From Mycoplana azooxidifex (GTDB lineage Bacteria > Pseudomonadota > Alphaproteobacteria > Rhizobiales > Rhizobiaceae): a stretch of 64,000 nucleotides of DNA. The stretch spans positions 310,001 through 374,000 of the forward strand of contig NZ_JACIEE010000002.1 in assembly GCF_014196765.1 (NCBI RefSeq). Direction: 5' to 3'. This document shows, in pieces, positions 51,882 to 62,045 of the stretch. Below the pieces are notes generated by a model. The model saw nothing but the letters and a program-made list of their open reading frames with translations, was not told the origin of the DNA and did no database searches. Every line of letters begins with the position of its first letter. The stretch's first letter is position 1. The translations under genes and the position numbers were made by a program.

Positions 51882-53003
51882 TCAGAACCGCACCCGCTTC
51901 CTGATCTTGCGCCAGCGCACGAGCAGGCGCTTTCCCATGTTGAGCGCGGCAAGCGGCGGGTAGTTCTTCTTCGTCTTCTTCAGGGAGGCCTGGAGAACCG
52001 CCTGCACTTCCGGAATCGCGCGCAGCGCCTCGTCGTCATAGTAGGTGAACGTGGCCGTTCCGCTGCCGAACAGCGATTTGCTGGAAGGGCGCGGATGCAT
52101 CCGCTCGCCCAGCACCGTCATGAGCCGCCGCTCGACCGTCCGGAAGTTTCGCGACTTGCGCGGCAGCGAAAGCGTCCGGCGTGCCGGCGCCCCGGCGGTG
52201 GACATCGTCTCGATGATCCGTGCCTTTTCCTCCGACGTGAACAGGAAGCGCATGACCACGCCGATGTGGACCGCCCTGCGGCTGTTCGCCTTGCCGGTGG
52301 GAAAGCTGCTCTCCTTGGCCAACAGCCGGATGAACTCGGTCAGTTCGATCGGCAGCCGCTCGTTCGTCGAAGGCTTGGTCGCCTGCATGTCGTGGATGCC
52401 GAGCGCCGTCTGCAGGAAATAGGAATAGATGTCCAGCTTGTCCCGGCGGATGCCTTCATAGAGCAGGACCTTGTAGTCCACGCCGGGAAGCGTGGCGACG
52501 GGGCGGATTTCCCGCAGCGGGTTCATGAAGGTCGCGCGCAAGGGCGAGCGCAGCGGCTTCTCCATCCATTTCGGCAGGCTCGGCGCCGAGCCCATGCTCG
52601 CCTTCTGCGCCCAGAACGAATAGATCGTGTCGAGCGGGTCGCGCAGCGTGTAGACGACCGTGAGCCTGCGCTTGCCGATGATGTCGCCGATCGCCTGGAA
52701 GTGCTCCTTCTTCCAGCGCCGGAACCCTTCGGAGGAAAGCAGGATGTCGAGGCCTTCGCGGTCAGCCCGCTGCAGCACCTTCATGAAGTCGGCATAGGCG
52801 GGACCCTCCCGCTTGACGAACTGGGTCTCGTGGTCGGAAAGGTCGTGATGGGCGATGCCCACCCGCTCCCCGATCGCCGGATAGAGCCAGCCGCGCTTCA
52901 GCAGTGCCTCGGCATTGTCGTGGAAGTTCGCCTGCATATAGGTGGTTGCGGTCTTGTGAGGACCGATGTGCATCACCAGGCGAAGAGGACGGTCGTGCTT
53001 CAT
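51882..53003 (-). CDS. Sulfotransferase-like protein
   Basis: This 373-aa protein has a PAPS 5'-phosphosulfate-binding loop in VMHIGPHKTATTYMQ (residues 10-24) and a 3'-phosphate-binding element in VVYTLRDPLDTIYSFW near residue 117. The fold would transfer sulfate from PAPS to a sugar or protein. The C-terminal third is basic. There is no signal peptide. It converges on the RelE gene and lies downstream of ribB. The acceptor is unknown. Confidence 0.75.
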   Translation of the reverse strand: MKHDRPLRLVMHIGPHKTATTYMQANFHDNAEALLKRGWLYPAIGERVGIAHHDLSDHETQFVKREGPAYADFMKVLQRADREGLDILLSSEGFRRWKKEHFQAIGDIIGKRRLTVVYTLRDPLDTIYSFWAQKASMGSAPSLPKWMEKPLRSPLRATFMNPLREIRPVATLPGVDYKVLLYEGIRRDKLDIYSYFLQTALGIHDMQATKPSTNERLPIELTEFIRLLAKESSFPTGKANSRRAVHIGVVMRFLFTSEEKARIIETMSTAGAPARRTLSLPRKSRNFRTVERRLMTVLGERMHPRPSSKSLFGSGTATFTYYDDEALRAIPEVQAVLQASLKKTKKNYPPLAALNMGKRLLVRWRKIRKRVRF

Positions 53004-53051
53004 GCAGGCTCTGGGTTCGGCGGTGAGCGATCGGGCGAGGGGATGTTCCTG

Positions 53052-54152
53052 TCAGCAGATGTCCGTGGCGGCGATCTGGATGCCGAACCCTTCTAGCCCG
53101 ACATAGTGACGCTCTCGCGACGCCATCAGCCGGATCGAGGCGATGCCGAGATCCTTCAGGATCTGCGCGCCGAGGCCGATCTCCAGCCATTCGTGTTCGC
53201 GCGCCGCAGCCTCGCTGTGCCCCTCGCGGTCGGCATTGCCCTTGCGCGCCGTCCGCGACACGCCGACGCCGACGGAGCCTTCCCGCAGATAGACGATCAC
53301 GCCGCGGCCGTGCTCGGCGATGCGCTTCATGATGCCCTCAATGGCCCGTCCCCCACCGAAGACATCTTCGCCGACGTTTTCCAGATGCAGCCGCACCGGG
53401 ATCTCGATCCCGTCGCGGATGTCGCCGAAGACGACGGCCATGTGCTGCATCGGGTCCCAGGGTAGCGCGTAGGTGGTGGCCGTCGCCTTGCCGAACGGGG
53501 TCTCGATCTCGAAGGTGGTGCCCTTCTCGATCAGCGTCTCCTTGCGCTGGCGGTAGGCGATCAGGTCGGCGACGGAAATCTGCTTCAGGCCGTGGGTGTC
53601 GGCGAACGCCTCCACCTGCGGCCCGCGCATGACGGTGCCGTCGTCGTTGACGAGTTCACTGATGACGCCTATCAGCGGCAGGCTCGCGAGCTTGCACAGA
53701 TCGACCGCGGCTTCGGTATGCCCGGAGCGCATGAGCACCCCGCCTTCGCGGGCGACCAGCGGGAAGATGTGTCCGGGGCGGACGAAATCGGTCGCGCCGA
53801 CATTCGGGTTGGCAAGGTTGCGCACCGTCAGCGTCCGGTCGTCGGCGGAGATGCCGGTGGTCGTGCCGTGCTTGAAGTCGACCGATACCGTGAACGCCGT
53901 CGTGTGCGCCGAATCGTTGTCGGCGACCATGGCGGCAAGGTTCAGGCGCTTGGCTTCCTCGCGGGGCATCGGCGTGCAGACGATGCCGGAGGTGTGCCGG
54001 ACGATGAAGGCCATCTTCTCGGGCGTGCAGTGGACGGCGGCGACGATCAGGTCGCCCTCGTTCTCCCGGCCGCCATCATCGGTGACGACGACGATCTCGC
54101 CCGCCTCGAATGCCCGGATCGCATCGACTACGCGCTTCTGGTCAAAGGACAT
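53052..54152 (-). CDS. ribB: 3,4-dihydroxy-2-butanone-4-phosphate synthase with degenerate RibA-like tail
   Basis: This enzyme makes the four-carbon precursor of riboflavin from ribulose-5-phosphate. The RibB domain (residues 1-205) has VVTDDGGRENEGDLIVAA, SGIVCTPM and RSGHTEAAVDLCKLA. The second half (about 205-366) resembles GTP cyclohydrolase II but reads RLHLENVGEDVFGGG where RibA has its zinc-binding Cys residues, so that activity is probably lost. This arrangement is common in alphaproteobacteria. The start is preceded by AGGAGAG. It follows aroC by 25 bases. Confidence 0.94.
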   Translation of the reverse strand: MSFDQKRVVDAIRAFEAGEIVVVTDDGGRENEGDLIVAAVHCTPEKMAFIVRHTSGIVCTPMPREEAKRLNLAAMVADNDSAHTTAFTVSVDFKHGTTTGISADDRTLTVRNLANPNVGATDFVRPGHIFPLVAREGGVLMRSGHTEAAVDLCKLASLPLIGVISELVNDDGTVMRGPQVEAFADTHGLKQISVADLIAYRQRKETLIEKGTTFEIETPFGKATATTYALPWDPMQHMAVVFGDIRDGIEIPVRLHLENVGEDVFGGGRAIEGIMKRIAEHGRGVIVYLREGSVGVGVSRTARKGNADREGHSEAAAREHEWLEIGLGAQILKDLGIASIRLMASRERHYVGLEGFGIQIAATDIC

Positions 54153-54177
54153 CTGGTCTCTCCTGATCGTGTCGTAT

Positions 54178-55275
54178 CTATTTCAGCCGGCCGGTCTGGC
54201 CGCGGTCGCGCAGATAGTGGTCGGCGATCGCGCAGGCAACCATGGCCTCGCCGATCGGCACGGCACGGATGCCGACGCAGGGGTCGTGCCGCCCCTTGGT
54301 GCGCACGTCGACCTCGTTGCCGTCGCTATCGATCGAACGGCGCTCGCTCAGGATCGACGAGGTCGGCTTGATGGCGAACCGCGCCACCACCGGCTGGCCC
54401 GTGGCGATGCCGCCGAGGATGCCGCCGGCATGGTTGGAAAGGAAGACGGGCTTGCCGTCCGGGCCGATGCGCATCTCGTCGGCGTTTTCCTCGCCGGTGA
54501 TCGCAGCCGCCTCGAAGCCGTTGCCGATCTCGACGCCCTTGACGGCGTTGATCGACATCAGGTTGGCGGCGATGTCCTGGTCGAGCTTGGCGTAGATCGG
54601 CGCGCCGATCCCGGCCGGAACGCCCTCCGCCACCACTTCGACGACGGCGCCCACCGACGATCCGGCCTTGCGGATGCCGTCGAGATATTCCTCCCAGACC
54701 GGGACGATTGCCGGGTCCGGCGCAAAGAACGGATTGGTGCCGACCACGCTCCAGTCCCAGTTGTCGCGGTTGATCCTGTGCTTGCCGATCTGCACGAGTG
54801 CTGCGCGCACGGTCAGTCCCGGTACGACCTTGCGGGCTATGCCGCCGGCTGCCACCCGTGCCGCCGTCTCGCGCGCGGACGAGCGCCCGCCGCCGCGGTA
54901 GTCGCGGATGCCGTATTTCACGTCGTAGGTATAGTCGGCATGGCCGGGGCGATAGCGCTTGGCGATCTCGGAATAGTCCTTGGAGCGCTGGTCGGTATTC
55001 TCGATCATCATCGAGATTGGCGTGCCCGTGGTGATGAAGGTCTCGCCGTCCTCGTCCGCCATCACGCCCGAGAGCACCCGCACGAGGTCGTCCTCGCGGC
55101 GCTGGGTGACGAAGCGGGACTGGCCGGGCTTGCGCTTGTCGAGCCAGGCCTGGATCTCCGAAAGCGTGAAGCGGATGCCGGGCGGGCAGCCGTCGATGAC
55201 GCAGCCGAGCGCGGGCCCATGGCTCTCGCCCCAGGTGGTGACGCGGAAAAGATGGCCGAAAGTATTGTGCGACAT
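54178..55275 (-). CDS. aroC: Chorismate synthase
   Basis: This is the last step of the shikimate pathway, using reduced FMN to convert EPSP to chorismate, the precursor of aromatic amino acids and of 4-hydroxybenzoate for UbiA. The 365-aa protein starts [20 protein letters not shown] and has [25 protein letters not shown] and [18 protein letters not shown], all hallmark motifs. The start has AGGA upstream. It is followed by ribB after 25 bases, so the two are probably co-transcribed. Confidence 0.97.
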   Translation of the reverse strand: MSHNTFGHLFRVTTWGESHGPALGCVIDGCPPGIRFTLSEIQAWLDKRKPGQSRFVTQRREDDLVRVLSGVMADEDGETFITTGTPISMMIENTDQRSKDYSEIAKRYRPGHADYTYDVKYGIRDYRGGGRSSARETAARVAAGGIARKVVPGLTVRAALVQIGKHRINRDNWDWSVVGTNPFFAPDPAIVPVWEEYLDGIRKAGSSVGAVVEVVAEGVPAGIGAPIYAKLDQDIAANLMSINAVKGVEIGNGFEAAAITGEENADEMRIGPDGKPVFLSNHAGGILGGIATGQPVVARFAIKPTSSILSERRSIDSDGNEVDVRTKGRHDPCVGIRAVPIGEAMVACAIADHYLRDRGQTGRLK

Positions 55276-55420
55276 GAATTCCTGCCCGATGCAAGCGGTC
55301 TTGCGCGGCCGGCGCCGGCAGCCGACCTTCCGGCGGCACTCATAGTGCCGATTGCGGCAAAGTTGAAGCGTTTCTTGACGCGAAAGCGGCGATCCCCTCG
55401 AAAGGCCCGGACGGATCGGC

Positions 55421-58147
55421 TCAGGAGGCGGCTTTCCAGCGCTGTTCCAGCGCGTAGGACTGGAATTCCTCCCGCGACAGCGGGCTGGCGAAGGCGTAAC
55501 CCTGCAGGAGGTCGCAGCCGAGCGCGCTCAGCATTTCGGCATGCGCCATCGTCTCCACGCCTTCGGCGACGATCTCGATACCGAGCGAGCGGCCGATCTC
55601 GATGATCGAGCGCACCAGCGCCTGCTCGCGGCGCGAGCTCAGGATCGGCGCGACCAGTTGCCGGTCGATCTTCAGCCGCTTCGGCCGCAGCTTCAGGAGG
55701 CTGACGATGGACGTATGCCCGGTGCCGAAGTCGTCGATCTCGATGTCGATGCCGAGTTCCTTGATGCGTTCGAGGTTCTTCAGCACGATGTCGTCGGTCT
55801 CGTCCAGGAAGATCGCCTCGACCAGCTCGAACGAGATCTGGCCGGGAAGGATCGAAAGGCCGAGGAGGCTGTCGGCAAGCGTTTCGTCGCGGAGCCGCCG
55901 GGCAGACACGTTGACGGAGATCTTGGGCAGCGGCAATCCCTTCGCCAGCCAGCGGCTGCGGTCGATCAGCGCCTTTTCCAGCATGATGCCGTCGAGCGTC
56001 GCCATCACGTTCAGGTCCTCGGCGATCGCCAGGAAGTGTGCCGGCGCCAGGATGCCGCTCTGGGGGTGGCGCCAGCGGATCAGCGCCTCGGCGCCGACGA
56101 GTTCGAGCGTGCGGGCGCAGATCTGGGGCTGGTAGTAGGGAATGAATTCGTTGTTCTCGATCCCGCTGAGGATGTCGTCGGCGGTGCGCTTGTTGCGCAG
56201 GATCTCCGCCGCGATGACGGCATCGAAGAACTCGTGGCGATTGCGCCCCTGGGCCTTGGCCCGGTAGAGTGCGATGTCGGCATTGACGAGCAACTTGCGC
56301 GTGTCGATCCGCCTTCCGTTGCCGACCGCGACGCCGATGCTGACCCCGAAGCGGCACATGTGGCCGTTGTACTCGACCGGCTGGCGCATGAGCTCGATCA
56401 CGCGCTGGGACAGGTCGGAGAGATAGGCGCGGCTGTTGCGGTCGCCGACGACGATCACGAATTCGTCGCCGCCGATGCGGGCGACCAGGTCGCCGGGTGC
56501 CACCGCCTCGCGCAGGATCCTGGCGACATGCACCAGCAGCGCATCGCCGGCGGCATGGCCGAGCGTGTCGTTGATCTGCTTGAACCGGTCCAGGTCGATG
56601 TGCAGGATACCGATCCGGATCTCCTCGGCGACGCTGCGGATCGCAACCGCGCTGAGGTGCTCGTCGAGCTTCCTGCGATTGCCGAGGCCTGTGAGGGGAT
56701 CGTGCAGGGCGTTGTGCTCGATGCGGTTCTTGGTCAGCTCCAGCTCGGTGTTCTTCGCATCGGCGAGCGCCTTGGCGCGCTCGGACTCTTCCTTCGCCGC
56801 CTTCAGCCGCTCGTTGAGGAGCACGTCCTCGGTCACGTCCCAGCTGATGCCGAGCAGCTTTTCGTCGCCGTCGATCGTCAGGAGCGAGCCGACGTTGCGG
56901 ATATGCCGGATGCCGCCGTCCGGCAGGAACACCCGGTACTGCGAGAAGTACCCCGACTGGCCGTGGATGGCAGCCATGGCGGCGGTGTCTGTCGCCGCAA
57001 GGTCGTCGGGATGGACGACGGAGCGCCAGAGTTCGTCGCTCGGCGACGCCCCTTCGGCAAGCCCGTGCAGGCGGAACATCTGGCGATCCCAGTTGCGGCG
57101 CTGCTCATTGAGCGAGATCTCCCAGATGCCCGTCTTCGAGGCCTCGAGCGCGAGGTCGAGCCGCTGCGACAGGGCGCGGATCTCCGTCTCACGCGCTTTC
57201 ATGCCGGCAAGGTGGCGCTGTCGCTCGCTGACGAGGCCACCGGTGATGAAGATCGGCAGGATGATGACGAGTGCGGCGCTGGCGGTCAGCGCGCGCACCT
57301 GGCTCGTATTGCCCGGCGGGGTCTCCCAGCCCTCGGCCGGAACCGCGGCCAATTCCCAGTTGCCGCCCGGAAAATCGACGGTCCGGCGGACCGAATCGCC
57401 GTTGAAGACCTCGGGGTCGCCGAAGAACGGATCCTGGACATTGCCGGCGACGCTGACGTCGCGGATGGACAGGCTGATGGTGGCGCTGCCCCGCCACTGC
57501 TCGCTCTTCCTGCCGTCGGAGGGCGTGACGAGGCCGGCGTCGGTATAGATCCTGCGCTCGTCGATGACGCCCTCGATATAGCCCCAGAAGTTGAAGGCCC
57601 CCCGGTCGGTGCCGAAGACGGGGATGAACAGGTTGAAGGCCCGGCTGCCGTCCGGCAGTTGCACGGGGCCGAGCATCAGCGGCCGGCCGAAGGCGCGGTT
57701 GGTCTCGGCCGCCACGCGAAAGGAGCGAAACCGGTTGAGGTCCGTCCCCTTGTAGCGTTCGTTGCCCATCTCCGGGAAGGTCTGCGCGATCACGCCGTCC
57801 GGCGCCGCCGAAATCCGGCGGAACTGCACGTTCTGCACCATCAGCTTGCGCGCCACGACATCGAACTGCGATGCGGCCTGGGGCGGGGAGACGGCGAACA
57901 TGTTGGCAGGCCCGCGAAGAGCCGACACGCTCTTGTCGATCTCGCCCTCGAGCCTTGCGCTGATCAGCGTCAGCTCGTTGGCGACGCGCGCATGCAACTC
58001 GTTGCGGTAGAGCCGCTGGTCCTGCTTCTCGTAGGCGTGGCCGGCGACGAAGATGACGGTTGCGGCAATGGCTGCCGGCAGCAGCGACGGCCTGGCCCAG
58101 TCGGCAGCGGTCCTCAGTCTTCGTCTTATGGTTGTCGGCTGCGTCAA
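55421..58147 (-). CDS. CHASE-PAS-GGDEF-EAL c-di-GMP signalling protein
   Basis: This 908-aa membrane sensor protein has TM1 at about residues 18-36, a periplasmic CHASE domain to about 290, TM2 at about 293-315 and a PAS domain (about 330-440). The GGDEF domain has an intact [13 protein letters not shown] near 558, and the EAL domain has [11 protein letters not shown] near 684. Both catalytic signatures are intact, so it could make or degrade cyclic di-GMP. The start is TTG with AAGGGGA upstream. It lies between aroC and DUF1344 on the minus strand, where it looks inserted into the usual order. Confidence 0.94.
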   Translation of the reverse strand: MTQPTTIRRRLRTAADWARPSLLPAAIAATVIFVAGHAYEKQDQRLYRNELHARVANELTLISARLEGEIDKSVSALRGPANMFAVSPPQAASQFDVVARKLMVQNVQFRRISAAPDGVIAQTFPEMGNERYKGTDLNRFRSFRVAAETNRAFGRPLMLGPVQLPDGSRAFNLFIPVFGTDRGAFNFWGYIEGVIDERRIYTDAGLVTPSDGRKSEQWRGSATISLSIRDVSVAGNVQDPFFGDPEVFNGDSVRRTVDFPGGNWELAAVPAEGWETPPGNTSQVRALTASAALVIILPIFITGGLVSERQRHLAGMKARETEIRALSQRLDLALEASKTGIWEISLNEQRRNWDRQMFRLHGLAEGASPSDELWRSVVHPDDLAATDTAAMAAIHGQSGYFSQYRVFLPDGGIRHIRNVGSLLTIDGDEKLLGISWDVTEDVLLNERLKAAKEESERAKALADAKNTELELTKNRIEHNALHDPLTGLGNRRKLDEHLSAVAIRSVAEEIRIGILHIDLDRFKQINDTLGHAAGDALLVHVARILREAVAPGDLVARIGGDEFVIVVGDRNSRAYLSDLSQRVIELMRQPVEYNGHMCRFGVSIGVAVGNGRRIDTRKLLVNADIALYRAKAQGRNRHEFFDAVIAAEILRNKRTADDILSGIENNEFIPYYQPQICARTLELVGAEALIRWRHPQSGILAPAHFLAIAEDLNVMATLDGIMLEKALIDRSRWLAKGLPLPKISVNVSARRLRDETLADSLLGLSILPGQISFELVEAIFLDETDDIVLKNLERIKELGIDIEIDDFGTGHTSIVSLLKLRPKRLKIDRQLVAPILSSRREQALVRSIIEIGRSLGIEIVAEGVETMAHAEMLSALGCDLLQGYAFASPLSREEFQSYALEQRWKAAS

Positions 58148-58396
58148 GCCCGGTTCCCCTTACGTTACGGCACAGTAGGCAAGCGTCGATTAACATTGCA
58201 TTGATGCACAACCCGGCTTCTGGGCATCGCAAGGCATTGAAATTCGGACGGGGATCGTCGCGTTCAGGGGTTGTAGGCCGGCCCGTTTGCAGGCATCCAA
58301 TAGGCGTCGGGGGCCGCGGGGGGCGAATTTCGCCATATTCGAGGGGCATCAAGCGTGCCTTGCAGGAACAATGATTCCGAAAAGAGGGTTCACAAG

Positions 58397-58660
58397 ATGC
58401 GTTTTGTAGTCGCCGCGCTGCTCGCAGCAGCCGGTATCCTTGCGCCACTGACGGCGGTGTATGCCGAGAGCGCAGACGTCGAAGCCGTCATCACCAACGT
58501 CGATACCAATGGTCTCAGCCTGTCGCTCGACGACGGCAAGAAGTACCAGGCGCCGGAGGAGTTCAATTTTGAAGGTCTTCAACCGGGCGTGAAGGTGCTG
58601 GTGTTCTATACCGAGGTCGACGGCAAGCGCGTCATCGACGACCTGGAGATCATCCAGTAG
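58397..58660 (+). CDS. DUF1344 family exported protein
   Basis: This 87-aa protein has a signal peptide (MRFVVAALLAAAGILAPLTA, then VYAES) followed by a small beta-rich DUF1344 domain (TNVDTNGLSLSLDDGKKYQA, VLVFYTEVDGKRVIDDLEII). The function is unknown and it is periplasmic by inference. The ATG at 58397 is preceded by AAGAGGG. It is convergent with the phosphatase gene and divergent from the large c-di-GMP protein gene. Confidence 0.88.
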   Translation: MRFVVAALLAAAGILAPLTAVYAESADVEAVITNVDTNGLSLSLDDGKKYQAPEEFNFEGLQPGVKVLVFYTEVDGKRVIDDLEIIQ

Positions 58661-58729
58661 CCGCCGAAGGCAGATTCGCTGGAAAAGGTGAGGACAGGGC
58701 CCGGTGATCGGCCCCGTCACCAGGCCGGG

Positions 58730-59311
58730 TCAGAGCCAGGCCGCGCCGGCGTCGTCGACCCTGAGGATGCGGTCCTGGTGGATTGCCGCGTTGGCGGCGT
58801 CGGTGAGCGGCATGCCTGCGAACTTGAACAGGGCCCGGAACACGCCGCCATGGCTGACGCAGACCGTCGGCCGTTCGATGTTGTTGAACCACGAGCCCAC
58901 CCGCCACGATAGGATCTCGTAGCTCTCGGCGTTCTCGCCGGGCGGGATGAAGTCCCATTTCGAGCGCGCACGCGCCTTCACCTTGTCGCGCACGGTCTGC
59001 TTGAGTTCGGAGATGGTGAAGCCTTCCCAGTCGCCGAAGCAGACTTCGACCAATCTCTCGTCGGTGCGATAGGCGAGGGGGTCGAGGCCCATCTCGGCCC
59101 GGACGAGTTCCATGGTTTCCCGCGTGCGCCCGAGCGGGCTTGCGACATAGTCGAAGTCGGAGGCCGCGGCGCCGAGGATCTCCTTCAGCGCCAGCCCGTT
59201 GCCGGACGCCTGGCGGCGTCCGGTTTCGTTCAGCGGAATGTCCTTCTGACCCTGCAGCCGGCCCTCTGCGTTCCAGTCCGTCTGGCCGTGGCGGATCATG
59301 TAGACAAGCAC
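58730..59311 (-). CDS. Histidine phosphatase family protein
   Basis: This 193-aa enzyme of the phosphoglycerate mutase-like superfamily has the phosphohistidine motif MIRHGQTDWNAEGRLQG near the N-terminus, VASPLGRTRETMELVR and the second catalytic His in VCVSHGGVFRALF. It could act on phosphoglycerate or other phosphate esters. It starts with GTG preceded by CGGAG. It follows fabI after 21 bases on the same strand. Confidence 0.93.
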   Translation of the reverse strand: MLVYMIRHGQTDWNAEGRLQGQKDIPLNETGRRQASGNGLALKEILGAAASDFDYVASPLGRTRETMELVRAEMGLDPLAYRTDERLVEVCFGDWEGFTISELKQTVRDKVKARARSKWDFIPPGENAESYEILSWRVGSWFNNIERPTVCVSHGGVFRALFKFAGMPLTDAANAAIHQDRILRVDDAGAAWL

Positions 59312-59332
59312 GTTGGCGCTCCGGGGTCTGCC

Positions 59333-60151
59333 TCAGTCCTTGATGACCGAGATGTCGGGCGCATCGACCGCCTTCATGCCGACGACGTGGTAGCCGCTGT
59401 CGGCATGATGCACTTCGCCGGTGACGGAGCGTGCGAGGTCAGACAGCATGTACAGGCCGACGTCGCCCACGTCCTCGATGGTCACGGTCCGGCGCAGCGG
59501 CGCATTGTACTCGTTCCATTTCAGGATGTAGCGGAAATCGCCGATGCCGGATGCCGCCAGCGTCTTGATCGGGCCGGCCGAGATCGCGTTGACGCGGATG
59601 TTCTTGGGGCCGAGGTCGACGGCCAGGTACTTCACGCTCGCCTCGAGCGCGGCCTTGGCGACGCCCATGACGTTGTAGTTCGGCATGACCTTCTCGGCGC
59701 CGTAATACGTCAAGGTCAGCATCGAGCCGCCATCCGTCATCAGCTTCTCGGCGCGGCGTGCGACCGAGGTGAACGAATAGACGGAGATCTGCATCGTCTT
59801 GGCGAAGTTCTCGGCGGACGTGTCGACATAGCGGCCCGTCAGTTCGTCCTTGTCGGAAAAGCCGATCGCATGCACGAGGAAGTCGATCTTGCCCCACATC
59901 TTCTCGAGATTTTCGAAGACCGCGTCGATCGATGCCTCGTCGGCGACGTCACAGTGCCCGGCGAGCACGCCGCCCAGTTCCGCTGCGAGCGGTTCGACGC
60001 GCTTCTTCAGCGCGTCGCCCTGGTAGGTGAGGGCAACCTCTGCACCCTGCGCGCGAACGGCCTTGGCAATACCCCAAGCGATGGAGCGGTTGTTTGCCAC
60101 GCCCATGATGACGCCGCGTTTCCCGCTCATCAGACCGGTTGCCTGAACCAT
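59333..60151 (-). CDS. fabI: Enoyl-ACP reductase (NADH)
   Basis: This enzyme reduces enoyl-ACP in the last step of each fatty acid elongation cycle. The 272-aa protein has GKRGVIMGVANNRSIAWGIA at the N-terminus, HAIGFSD, and the catalytic Tyr-x6-Lys in YNVMGVAKAALEASV. It ends GYHVVGMKAVDAPDISVIKD as in rhizobial FabI. I chose the second in-frame ATG at 60151 because AAGGGA lies upstream and it matches known N-termini; the ATG at 60169 has no site. It is followed by the phosphatase gene. Confidence 0.96.
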   Translation of the reverse strand: MVQATGLMSGKRGVIMGVANNRSIAWGIAKAVRAQGAEVALTYQGDALKKRVEPLAAELGGVLAGHCDVADEASIDAVFENLEKMWGKIDFLVHAIGFSDKDELTGRYVDTSAENFAKTMQISVYSFTSVARRAEKLMTDGGSMLTLTYYGAEKVMPNYNVMGVAKAALEASVKYLAVDLGPKNIRVNAISAGPIKTLAASGIGDFRYILKWNEYNAPLRRTVTIEDVGDVGLYMLSDLARSVTGEVHHADSGYHVVGMKAVDAPDISVIKD

Positions 60152-60272
60152 GGAATGTCCCTTGCTCATTTAATTCGATTTGAGCCTATGGCACACGCCG
60201 CTTTTCGGTTCAAGCACGGCAGCTTCAGGAACTGTTAGCGTCCGTAACAATGGGTGCGATTTCACCGAAACG

Positions 60273-61340
60273 TCACAGATAGAGGCCCTCGCGCAGGCTG
60301 CGCATCAGGTCGATCATTTTCGCGTCCGGCTTCTCCCAGAGCTGGAGCCGTGTTTCGACCAATATATCGCCGCGGTTACCATCAGCGGCGAACAGGCCCC
60401 GGCCTTCCAGGCGGATCACCTGGTCGGAACTGGTCCAGGCAGGAACGGTGACCGCAAGGGGCTCCCCGTCCGGTCCCTCGATGCTCGTCTCGCAGCCGAG
60501 CACGGCATCCTCGATCGTCACGGGCAGCGCGGTGCGGAGGTCGAGACCGTCGACCCGGAACGGGCCGGGGGCGACGCGGACGGTGACGACGGCGTCGCCG
60601 CGCTTGAGGTCGTTGATGCGGTGGCCCTGCTCGCGCAGGCGGATGGCGGTGCCCTCGGTGGTGCCGGGGGCGAGATGGACCCGCAGAGTCTCGCCGTTGA
60701 CCTCCAGCGTCACGCGCGCCTGTTTCAGCAGGTCGGCAACCGTGACCGTGACGTCGCAGGCAAGGTCGGGCGCCTTGTCAACCATTGCCCGCGAGCCGCG
60801 GATGCGACGGATGATGCCGGTGAAGATGTCGGCGGCGGCGACGGCGCGGCGCGGGGCGGCGGACCGGCTCTCGGCCTCGTCCGCCGCAGGGTCCGGCTGT
60901 GCCTTGGCCGATGCCTGCCGCTGGGCGGGTGCAATCGGGGGCGAGGGAGGGGAGGGATTGGCCGCCTTGCCGGGAACCTGCTGCCGTGCGTCGACGCCGA
61001 AGATGCGCGAGACCATGGCCTCGGCGCTCTCGGCAGCACCGGCTGCCGGCTCGGGCTGCGCCTTGCGGGCGCTCTGCTGGCGGCGCATCTGCTCCATCCG
61101 GTGCAGTTCCCTCTCGCGGCGGATTTCCGCGTCGCGATGGGCGCGGTCGTACCGGCTGCGCCTGTCCGGGTCGCGCAACAGCTCGTAGGCCCTGCCTGCC
61201 TCGGTGAAGCGGACGGTGGCGAAGGGGTCGTCCTGGTTCTGGTCTGGGTGGACGGACTTGGCGAGCACGCGCCAGGCGGCCTTGATCTCTTCCTGCTCCG
61301 CGTCGCGCTTGACGCCCAGTACCGCATACGGATCACGCAT
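60273..61340 (-). CDS. DnaJ/CbpA-like co-chaperone without zinc finger
   Basis: This 355-aa protein has an N-terminal J domain (RDPYAVLGVKRDAEQEEI, HPD motif in SVHPDQNQDD) that would stimulate DnaK. A long Ala/Pro/Gln-rich linker (about 95-165) follows, and then a DnaJ C-terminal substrate-binding domain (about 190-350: CDVTVTVADLLKQARVTLEV, RLEGRGLF). The Cys-rich zinc-finger module of DnaJ is absent, as in CbpA. ATG 61340 is chosen; ATG 61346 is also possible. It lies upstream of fabI. Confidence 0.9.
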   Translation of the reverse strand: MRDPYAVLGVKRDAEQEEIKAAWRVLAKSVHPDQNQDDPFATVRFTEAGRAYELLRDPDRRSRYDRAHRDAEIRRERELHRMEQMRRQQSARKAQPEPAAGAAESAEAMVSRIFGVDARQQVPGKAANPSPPSPPIAPAQRQASAKAQPDPAADEAESRSAAPRRAVAAADIFTGIIRRIRGSRAMVDKAPDLACDVTVTVADLLKQARVTLEVNGETLRVHLAPGTTEGTAIRLREQGHRINDLKRGDAVVTVRVAPGPFRVDGLDLRTALPVTIEDAVLGCETSIEGPDGEPLAVTVPAWTSSDQVIRLEGRGLFAADGNRGDILVETRLQLWEKPDAKMIDLMRSLREGLYL

Positions 61341-61544
61341 CAACATATACCCGCCCTGTCCCTGTCACCTGTCGAGCCTCAGTGCCCGTTGTCCTTGGTC
61401 CGGGCTCCCTTTTTCACCCGCGGGGATCGATGATGCGGGCAACGCCCTAACCGTTGGTTACATGCCGGGGGCCGCAATCGCATATGGTGTACAAGTCGTT
61501 AGCGTTCCAGGTGCCGGGGACACCGGCAGGGCGATAGGGTGGCT

Positions 61545-61967
61545 CTATCCCTGCCGGTCGAAGCGCGTGAGCATCCAGCTTCCGTCGCCGCCGACGCAGG
61601 CGCGGCCGTCGTAGTTCGCAATTCCGGCGTAGGAGTGAAGCGTCGTCGTGAACTCCCGGCAGGTCCGGCCGGTGTCGTCGTTGAGCTCGGCGAGCCCGGT
61701 CACCACGCCGGCGCTGCCGGAGACCGTGTTCGCCCACGGAATCGGGCCGCCGTCATTGCGGGCGAGATCGACCGAGGAGACGGCGTTGCGCACGGTCGCG
61801 GCATCGGAGGTGTTGTCGCTCTTCTGGCCGGGAACGGCGCTGGTCTTGACGGACTTGTCCACCTTCATGTCCGACGCGAGGTCGAGCCCTCCCGCCATGC
61901 AGCCTGCAAGCGGCAGGACACTGAGTGCTAGAATCGGCAGCCGTGACCGCATCGTCCACAATATCAT
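61545..61967 (-). CDS. Surface lipoprotein (RT0821/Lpp0805-like)
   Basis: This 140-aa protein has a lipoprotein signal (LPILALSVLPLAGC lipobox) and a C-terminal domain with GRTCREFTTTLHSYAGIANY then DGRACVGGDGSWML, typical of the RT0821/Lpp0805 surface protein group. Two Cys residues may form a disulfide. The start at 61967 has GGGAG just upstream. It is divergent from pdxH across 78 bases. Confidence 0.82.
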   Translation of the reverse strand: MILWTMRSRLPILALSVLPLAGCMAGGLDLASDMKVDKSVKTSAVPGQKSDNTSDAATVRNAVSSVDLARNDGGPIPWANTVSGSAGVVTGLAELNDDTGRTCREFTTTLHSYAGIANYDGRACVGGDGSWMLTRFDRQG

Positions 61968-62045
61968 TGTCTCCCGTCGCGACTTTGTTATGACTTCCAC
62001 TCCCGCATGTCCCAACGGACCGGATAGTCGGCATTGGATTCAAAT

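Noticed and set aside
55541-58204. An 887-codon plus-strand open frame opposite the GGDEF-EAL protein
   Set aside because: Antisense shadow; low-complexity translation.
58365-58390. EcfG-like promoter GGAAC-N17-GGTT before DUF1344
   Set aside because: The predicted transcription start would fall at the start codon, leaving no ribosome binding site.
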